Assembly (NCBI GenBank): GCA_937876415.1
Contig: CALEHE010000146.1
Span: 1 to 38,034 of the forward strand
From: an uncultured Actinomycetes bacterium
Lineage (GTDB): Bacteria; Actinomycetota; Acidimicrobiia; Acidimicrobiales; Ilumatobacteraceae
Reading direction: 5' to 3'
Length of the DNA: 38,034 bases
Position 1 is the stretch's first letter. The number at the start of each line of letters is the position of its first letter. The translations under genes were made by a program, and so were the position numbers. The notes below the pieces were generated by a model. It saw only the letters and a list, made by a program, of their open reading frames with translations. It was not told where the DNA came from and searched no databases. This document shows, piece by piece, positions 33,368 to 38,034 of the stretch.

Positions 33368-33637
33368 TTACGCAAGTTTCATAAAGAGTTTTTCAACCTC
33401 GTCAAGGTTGAAGCCGTTTGCTGCGGCCTCTTTAGGATTTGCTAGGCAGTGACTGAGACCAGTTGCAAGCAATTTGAATCCAACTTGGTCAAGTGCTTTG
33501 CTGGCGGCGGACACTTGGGCCACGACATCGCGACACTCACGGCTCTCGGCAAGCATCTGTTGTATTCCACGTACTTGGCCTTCAATTCGGCGGAGACGTT
33601 TTGTGAGATCGATGGTGACATCTTCGGGAAGTTGCAT
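33368..33637 (-). CDS. CsoR/CstR-family (DUF156) repressor lacking the copper His
   Basis: 89 residues, all-helical. The two conserved cysteines are Cys35 (RECRD) and Cys64 (LSHC), with the CstR/CsoR spacing of 29. Cu(I) sensors carry a His four residues before the second Cys; here that place is Gly60, so the protein looks more like the persulfide sensor CstR. It is convergent with copA with seven bases between stops. AAAGGA lies before ATG 33637. Its promoter and that of the MBL-rhodanese gene share an operator, indicating autoregulation and control of sulfur oxidation. Confidence 0.88.
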   Translation of the reverse strand: MQLPEDVTIDLTKRLRRIEGQVRGIQQMLAESRECRDVVAQVSAASKALDQVGFKLLATGLSHCLANPKEAAANGFNLDEVEKLFMKLA

Positions 33638-33658
33638 GACAATCCTTTCGCTAAAATG

Positions 33659-33687
33659 ACTGTACCCCTAGGGGTATAAATTAGCAA
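33659..33687 (-). promoter_or_regulatory. Promoter with palindromic CsoR/CstR operator (repressor gene)
   Basis: On the minus strand TTGCTA (33687-33682), a 17-base spacer and TACAGT (33664-33659). The perfect 14-base palindrome TACCCCTAGGGGTA (33663-33676) fills the spacer and touches the -10, so bound repressor would block polymerase. Confidence 0.75.
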
Positions 33688-33697
33688 CGATCGCTGA

Positions 33698-34885
33698 CTA
33701 TTTGTCGCGCGGTCGAAGTGAGACTTCTGACTCGCTAAAAGTGCGAGCTGAACAATCAGCCATCTGCACGGGCGGAACAGTTTCGGTGACGATCAACGTC
33801 GCTATGGCGCGGAACGCATCGGCTGCCGCACCAACACCTACAAGCGAAACTGGTTCACCAATATCTCCGCCTTCGGCTACTGACGATTCGATAGGGACCT
33901 GTCCTAAAAGTGGCGCACCAATTTCATCGGCAAGCGCTTGACCGCCACCAGTTCCGAATAATGGATACGAGGTTCCGTGGTCGCACACAAACGCGCTCAT
34001 GTTTTCGATGACGCCGGCGATGCGTAGATATGAACGACGGGCCATGTCGGCAGCGCGGATGGCGACTTTTTGTGCGCTCACGGCCGGAGTCGTGACGATG
34101 ATCAAGTCGGTACGAGGCAACATGCGCGACAGACCCATTTGAACATCGCCAGTTCCGGGCGGCATATCGATCAGCAAGTAGTCAAGCTCGCCCCAGGCCA
34201 CATCATTGAGGAACTGTTCGACGGCCTTGGTGAGCATGAGTCCGCGCCACATCAGCGCAGTGCTCTCATTTTCGACAAGGAAGCCGGTCGACACAACTTT
34301 GAGGAGGCCCTTGCCCACGACGCGCTTATTGGGCTGAATCTTTGGTCGGTCTGACACGGGGTCATGTTCGGCCTCAAGACGCTGATCAAGCCCGAGCATG
34401 CGCGGCACCGAGAAACCCCAGATGTCGGCATCAAGCACACCAACGGTGAAGCCCTTGGCGGCAATGGAGGCAGCAAGGTTGACGGTGACTGAACTTTTGC
34501 CGACGCCACCTTTTCCTGAGGCAATCGCCAAGATCCGAGTTGTGGCGGGAATGGCCGTTTCCTTGGCATTTTCTTTGGCGTTCCACCGAGCCTTTGCCAT
34601 GGTGGCCGAGCGCTCTTCGGCGTTCATCTCGCCCCACTCAATCTTGACGTGCGAGACGCCTGGGTGAGTTGCGACTCGAGACTCGATGTCTTTCTTGATT
34701 TGGCCCCGTAGAGGACATCCACCGATCGTGAGCTTGACAGCGACGATGACCTCGCCTCGGTCGGAGACCTCGGCGCAGTACGCCATACCAAGTTCAACAA
34801 TGTCACTACCAAGTTCGGGGTCAATGACGGCGCGGAGCAGATTTGTGACCTCTTCAATGGAGGGAGGGACCCGCATGGTCGACAT
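33698..34885 (-). CDS. mrp: Mrp/NBP35-family Fe-S carrier ATPase
   Basis: 395 residues. Residues 8-90 form a DUF59/MIP18 domain with Cys57 in IGGCPL. The ATPase domain has the deviant P-loop GKGGVGKSS (from 124), DADIWGFSVPRMLG and LIDMPPGTGD. The C-terminal CxxC that many Mrp proteins use to bridge a cluster is reduced to a single Cys (AFVCDHGTSY). It transfers Fe-S clusters to apoproteins. A promoter TTGTCA-N16-TACCAT ends six bases before ATG 34885, suggesting a leaderless mRNA. It is divergent from erpA. Confidence 0.92.
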   Translation of the reverse strand: MSTMRVPPSIEEVTNLLRAVIDPELGSDIVELGMAYCAEVSDRGEVIVAVKLTIGGCPLRGQIKKDIESRVATHPGVSHVKIEWGEMNAEERSATMAKARWNAKENAKETAIPATTRILAIASGKGGVGKSSVTVNLAASIAAKGFTVGVLDADIWGFSVPRMLGLDQRLEAEHDPVSDRPKIQPNKRVVGKGLLKVVSTGFLVENESTALMWRGLMLTKAVEQFLNDVAWGELDYLLIDMPPGTGDVQMGLSRMLPRTDLIIVTTPAVSAQKVAIRAADMARRSYLRIAGVIENMSAFVCDHGTSYPLFGTGGGQALADEIGAPLLGQVPIESSVAEGGDIGEPVSLVGVGAAADAFRAIATLIVTETVPPVQMADCSARTFSESEVSLRPRDK

Positions 34886-34891
34886 GTGGTC

Positions 34892-34941
34892 ATGGTATCG
34901 GTCAGGTACGGTATGACAAGTCTCAAGAACGCAGGTATTGT
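34892..34941. promoter_or_regulatory. Divergent promoters of mrp and erpA sharing a -35 region
   Basis: Minus strand: TTGTCA (34919-34914), 16 bases, TACCAT (34897-34892), then six bases to the mrp ATG. Plus strand: ATGACA (34913-34918), 17 bases, TATTGT (34936-34941), toward erpA. The two -35 boxes are the same DNA read on opposite strands. Confidence 0.5.
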
Positions 34942-35016
34942 GTGACTACCGAAGGGTGACCATCGGTCGGGAAGACCAGCAGTACCCGCCCCCGCCAACA
35001 TTTCAGGAGAACCATC

Positions 35017-35340
35017 GTGATTACTCTCACCGACACCGCAGCAGTCAAGGTTAAGGAACTTCTTCAGGCCGAAGGCGCTGACGATATGGCATTGCGCGTT
35101 GCAGTTCGCCCCGGTGGATGCAGCGGCTTTTCATACGAAATGTTTTTCGATAGCGACATCGCTGAAGATGACGAGCAGGCCACCTATGGCGAATCAGTCA
35201 AGGTTGTTGTTGATCAAGCATCAGCGCAACTGTTGCTCGGCGCGACTCTTGATTACAAAGATGGTTTGAACCAAGCTGGCTTCAACATCATCAACCCCAA
35301 CGCAACTCGCTCATGTGGTTGCGGCCAGTCGTTCAGCTGA
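35017..35340 (+). CDS. erpA: A-type Fe-S cluster insertion protein (ErpA/IscA)
   Basis: 107 residues. The three conserved cysteines of A-type carriers are Cys35 (GGCSGF), Cys100 and Cys102 (SCGCGQSF). It receives and delivers [2Fe-2S]/[4Fe-4S] clusters. GTG 35017 has AGGAG eight bases upstream, and the promoter predicted at 34913-34941 leaves a leader of about 70 bases. Its opposite number, mrp, works in the same pathway. Confidence 0.93.
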   Translation: MITLTDTAAVKVKELLQAEGADDMALRVAVRPGGCSGFSYEMFFDSDIAEDDEQATYGESVKVVVDQASAQLLLGATLDYKDGLNQAGFNIINPNATRSCGCGQSFS

Positions 35341-35352
35341 ACTAGTCGGTAA

Positions 35353-36249
35353 TTACGCCAGAACTTGGCGAACTTCACTGGCATGCCACACGCCTTCAAA
35401 GCGATGAGTGATCACGCCTGAAGTGTCGGTCACCCAGAGCACTGGCTCAAAAGTCAGGTTGAGGGCCTCAACTGCAGGGGCTGTTGTTGTTGCTGTTTCG
35501 TCGGCATAGACGTCGGCGTGCACAAAAATGACATTCCTAAATTCTTTGGCGACTTCAATCAGTCCATCTAGTACTGGTGCACATACTCCGGTTCGACAAT
35601 GTGCGGGCGTGCCAACTATCAAGACCACACGCTGGCCGGTGGCCAATGCATCAGCAAGAGTGAGTTCGTGGAACGGGCAAGGTGCTGGGACCCGGGTGCA
35701 GTACGGTTCAACTCCGCGGTGATCACTGGTGGTGGGAGTTTCAAGCGCAGGTAGCGAATCTCCGGCGTGAACAACATCTAGATCTTTCGGATCACGAATC
35801 TGAAAGGCTGCGCCGTCTGTCGGTCCGCCCTCGACAATGAGCGCGTACATCGCAACATCTTCTACTTCGGTGTAGAAGGCCCAAAAGGGAGCGGTGCCTT
35901 CACCAAGCCAGAGACGTTCGGCAATAAGACCTTCCTCAACAACGGTGTTGTCGAGGTAATTCAAAACCTTGGCGTTGAGAGTTGCTGGGCCTTTCATCAG
36001 TAGGCCGGCATTATCTGCCAAAGATACGGGTAGACGCACCTTGCCTGGTCCGAGTTGATCCGGGACCCAACGTTGCACAATGGCCATATCTTTTGCAATT
36101 GGACCATCAAGCGAATTACTTGATGAGGATCCACCGCATGCACTGATCAGACGCGAAAGTCCGATCGCCGAAACACCAACAGTGCCGACCTTCAATAAGT
36201 TACGGCGATTTCCAGTCCAAGTGTTTTTGCTCCAGTGAGGCACAGTCAT
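35353..36249 (-). CDS. Tat-exported lipoprotein with thioredoxin-like C-terminal domain
   Basis: 298 residues from ATG 36249. The signal has twin arginines (NRRNLLK), a hydrophobic stretch and a lipobox (LISAC, Cys38), so it is probably exported folded and lipidated. A middle domain of about 140 residues has no clear family. The C-terminal part looks like a thioredoxin fold (VVLIVGTPAHCRTGVCAPVLDGL, VIFVHADVY, EPVLWVTDTSGVITHRFEG) with a CRTGVC pair, four residues between cysteines instead of two. Another Cys pair lies in PYCTRVPAPC. The role is unknown; perhaps redox or metal delivery. It is divergent from the Fe-S fusion gene. Confidence 0.7.
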   Translation of the reverse strand: MTVPHWSKNTWTGNRRNLLKVGTVGVSAIGLSRLISACGGSSSSNSLDGPIAKDMAIVQRWVPDQLGPGKVRLPVSLADNAGLLMKGPATLNAKVLNYLDNTVVEEGLIAERLWLGEGTAPFWAFYTEVEDVAMYALIVEGGPTDGAAFQIRDPKDLDVVHAGDSLPALETPTTSDHRGVEPYCTRVPAPCPFHELTLADALATGQRVVLIVGTPAHCRTGVCAPVLDGLIEVAKEFRNVIFVHADVYADETATTTAPAVEALNLTFEPVLWVTDTSGVITHRFEGVWHASEVRQVLA

Positions 36250-36309
36250 AGTTAGACCGTAGTTGTTGCAATGTTGGGTTTTGACATCAAGTAAATGTGA
36301 CAATGGGAT

Positions 36310-37845
36310 ATGGCCAAAGTTTCTTTCGTGCTCAACGGGACTGAAGTTTCAGTTGACGCACAAGGAACATTGTTGACCGCATTGCGTGATCACCTGCGAA
36401 TTCCGTCGGTCAAAGATGGATGTGCGCCACAAGGTCAATGTGGATGCTGCACAGTCTGGGTTGATGGGGAACCACGAGTTTCGTGTGTGACTCCTGTGCA
36501 GCGAGTTGATGGGCGCGTCGTGACGACAGTCGAAGGACTTGATGTTGATGTACGTCAAGCATGGGGCGAAGCGATGTGCGCTACCGGCGGAAGCCAATGT
36601 GGTTTTTGTACGCCGGGCATCATCATGCGATTAGAAGCCGGAAAAGATTTGTTGGCCCACATGTGTCGATGCACTGGGTGGCAAACAATTCATGAGGCAG
36701 TGCGGGTACGGCGAGGTGAAGTGGTGTGGCCAACCTCGCTTGAACGCGATCTCGGTAATGCACAACGGCGAGCCGAGATTGAAGGCCATGCGCCACAAGT
36801 TGTTGGACCACTAGTCGCATTGGGAGCAGGTGGATTTGCCGACGATATTGCGCCTCATGATGCACTTGTTGCGGTGCCTTCAACTTCGGGTGAATGGTTT
36901 ATCGGAGAAACAACTGCCGATGCGCGCCGCGCCGCCGGAACTGTTCAGGGTCGGAAATCAAGTCTCGGACTTTTATATCCTGTTGATTTTTCCGTTGATT
37001 TCTCGTCTCCTTCGTTCGTACACGCTTTGCAAACAACATGGGTTGAGCCGGCCTACCTTGAGCCTGATGCAGTGTGGTGCGAACCTGGTGGCAAACCAGT
37101 GGGACCGTTGTTAAATGGCGGGGCCTTTGGTGCTAAGTCCATCACGAGTGAGCTAGCGCTTGAACTTCAAGAAGTTGCTCGACGTTTAGCGAATGAACAT
37201 CAACGTCCCGTGCGAGTGGTGTTGTCGCGAGAAGATGTTGTTCGTCGCTCACCCAAGCGGCCACCGATGGCGCTCGGCGTTCGCTCTGACGGTAGCGGTG
37301 AAGTTTGGGTGGCGCGCACTTCGGGAATCGCTCACTTGATCAGTAGTTACGCACCTGATTGGACGTTGCATGAAGTTGATGTCGATGGCCCAGCAACTGC
37401 AGTCGAAGTTCGGGCAGCGGGATGGGCTGAAATTGCGGTGATGAAATCTTCAGTCAGTGCTGTGACTGAATGGGGTGATTACGTAGTTTCGCCCGAAGGT
37501 GCTCAAGCTTGGGCGCGCGTTGACAAAGACGGGATTCAGGTACGTGTTCAGTGTGGGCGTATTCTTGATGAGACTGTGCTGCGCTCGTATTGCATTGGTG
37601 CTGCGCATATGGCGCTCGGATGGGTTCGTAGTGAAGGAATTGCTGTCAATGAAAATGGCGAGCCAGTTGATCTCACGATTCGATCCTTTGGTGTGATTCG
37701 CGCAGTGGACACTCCAGCGATTGAGATTGAGTTGGTTGAGAGCGATGACCTTGCGGTGAACGGAAGTGATGCAGTGTTTGCCGCAGTTGCCGCAGCTACT
37801 TGGCGGGCTGCTGGATTTCCAGCGCAGTGGCCATGTCAGCGTTGA
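36310..37845 (+). CDS. [2Fe-2S] protein fused to a truncated molybdopterin dehydrogenase-like domain
   Basis: 511 residues. Residues 1-135 are the complete small subunit of a xanthine dehydrogenase-type enzyme: plant-type cluster Cys38, Cys44, Cys47, Cys59, and second cluster Cys97, Cys100, Cys119, Cys121. Residues 160-511 carry pieces of the molybdopterin large subunit: a hammerhead-like start (GAGGFADDIAPHDALVAV), WVEPAYLEPDAVW, GGAFGAK, RPVRVVLSREDVVRRSPKRP and the C-terminal VRAVDTP-like block. That part is about half the usual 750 residues, and the catalytic Glu of the GVGE motif reads Gly-Ser-Asp. Whether it binds molybdenum cofactor is doubtful. Confidence 0.78.
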   Translation: MAKVSFVLNGTEVSVDAQGTLLTALRDHLRIPSVKDGCAPQGQCGCCTVWVDGEPRVSCVTPVQRVDGRVVTTVEGLDVDVRQAWGEAMCATGGSQCGFCTPGIIMRLEAGKDLLAHMCRCTGWQTIHEAVRVRRGEVVWPTSLERDLGNAQRRAEIEGHAPQVVGPLVALGAGGFADDIAPHDALVAVPSTSGEWFIGETTADARRAAGTVQGRKSSLGLLYPVDFSVDFSSPSFVHALQTTWVEPAYLEPDAVWCEPGGKPVGPLLNGGAFGAKSITSELALELQEVARRLANEHQRPVRVVLSREDVVRRSPKRPPMALGVRSDGSGEVWVARTSGIAHLISSYAPDWTLHEVDVDGPATAVEVRAAGWAEIAVMKSSVSAVTEWGDYVVSPEGAQAWARVDKDGIQVRVQCGRILDETVLRSYCIGAAHMALGWVRSEGIAVNENGEPVDLTIRSFGVIRAVDTPAIEIELVESDDLAVNGSDAVFAAVAAATWRAAGFPAQWPCQR

Positions 37846-37846
37846 C

Positions 37847-38034
37847 CTAACCCCAAAATTTGGTAGCCGCAAAGAAGAGACTGTTGATGGTAAAAATCGC
37901 TGAAATCATCACCATGTAGTTCTTGCGGAACATTTGATGCATCTCAGTTCTTAGTTCGGCGATTTCAAGTCGAACGTCGGCGATGTCGCCTTTGAGTTCG
38001 GCGCGGAGGTCGGCGATGTCGCCTTTGAGTTCGG
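37847..38034 (-). CDS. Coiled-coil protein with C-terminal membrane anchor, 5' end beyond the window
   Basis: The visible 62 codons end at a TAG at 37847. They encode 11-residue repeats (ELKGDIADLRA, ELKGDIADVRL, EIAELRTEMHQ), an amphipathic hendecad coiled coil, then one hydrophobic helix (MVMISAIFTINSLFFAA) and a short tail. Proteins of this shape form membrane-tethered coiled-coil oligomers; no specific function is known. Its stop is one base from the end of the convergent Fe-S fusion gene. Confidence 0.75.
   Translation of the reverse strand, partial: ELKGDIADLRAELKGDIADVRLEIAELRTEMHQMFRKNYMVMISAIFTINSLFFAATKFWG
37976..38034. repeat. 33-bp tandem repeat within the coiled-coil gene
   Basis: A 33-base unit at 37976-38008 is followed by an identical 26-base start of a second copy running off the window edge. 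It encodes the 11-residue coiled-coil repeat; identity at the DNA level implies recent duplication or gene conversion. Confidence 0.9.

Noticed and set aside
1-38034. CRISPR arrays, insertion sequences, prophage or toxin-antitoxin genes
   Set aside because: No regularly spaced repeats, transposase or integrase motifs, or recognisable toxin pairs were seen.

Overview
The window looks like chromosomal DNA of a free-living aerobic actinomycete, most plausibly of the class Acidimicrobiia. This is inferred from a WhiB regulator, a mycoredoxin-like glutaredoxin, a ClpS/DUF2017 pair, a caa3-type oxidase with CtaG, moderate GC content and very tight gene packing. No phage, insertion sequence or CRISPR array is visible, and no stretch over 300 bases lacks a gene.

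Layout. 1-993 (minus): the end of a tRNA-Glu gene, a DUF2017 protein and ClpS. 1015-10671 (plus): heme O synthase ctaB, then an eight-gene run for a caa3 cytochrome c oxidase. The first three genes of that run (2168-5539) encode a COX1-like, a COX3-like and a COX4/cupredoxin-like protein. The COX1-like protein has lost every heme and copper ligand, and the COX3-like protein has lost its conserved polar residues. The active subunits follow: COX2-cytochrome c fusion, COX1, COX3, COX4 and CtaG. 10689-13623 (minus): an arsenate detoxification operon (ArsR-ArsC fusion, GAPDH-like enzyme, ArsJ exporter). 13712-15396 (minus): an ABC exporter. 15454-17396 (plus): serS and pdxH. 17385-19477 (minus): a TlpA-like thioredoxin, CcdA and a poly-gamma-glutamate hydrolase-like protein.

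19661-25717 is mixed: whiB, small membrane proteins, a methyltransferase, two overlapping lipoprotein genes (SGNH esterase-like and M14 peptidase-like), a mycoredoxin and a TetR regulator. 25714-27831 (minus) holds an SsuD-like flavin monooxygenase and an HSL-type esterase. 27959-33687 is a sulfur and copper section: a metallo-beta-lactamase/triple-rhodanese protein, tRNA-Lys, a collapsed glyoxalase remnant, an enoyl-CoA hydratase, CopZ, CopA and a CsoR/CstR-family repressor. The repressor gene and the rhodanese gene share one promoter-operator design. 33698-35340 holds Mrp and ErpA for Fe-S assembly on divergent promoters. The right end has a Tat lipoprotein, a compact [2Fe-2S]/molybdopterin-dehydrogenase-like fusion and the end of a coiled-coil membrane protein with 33-bp repeats.

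How the parts fit together. ctaB, the cta operon and ctaG supply heme A precursor, structural subunits and copper assembly for terminal respiration. CcdA/TlpA could maintain thiols for cytochrome c or CuA assembly. CopA/CopZ handle copper, and the MBL-rhodanese protein probably oxidises persulfide under a thiol-sensing repressor. The strongest candidate for an undescribed system is the ligand-free pseudo-oxidase module placed ahead of the active oxidase genes. Several genes appear to be read from leaderless mRNAs, with a -10-like hexamer about six bases before the start codon.
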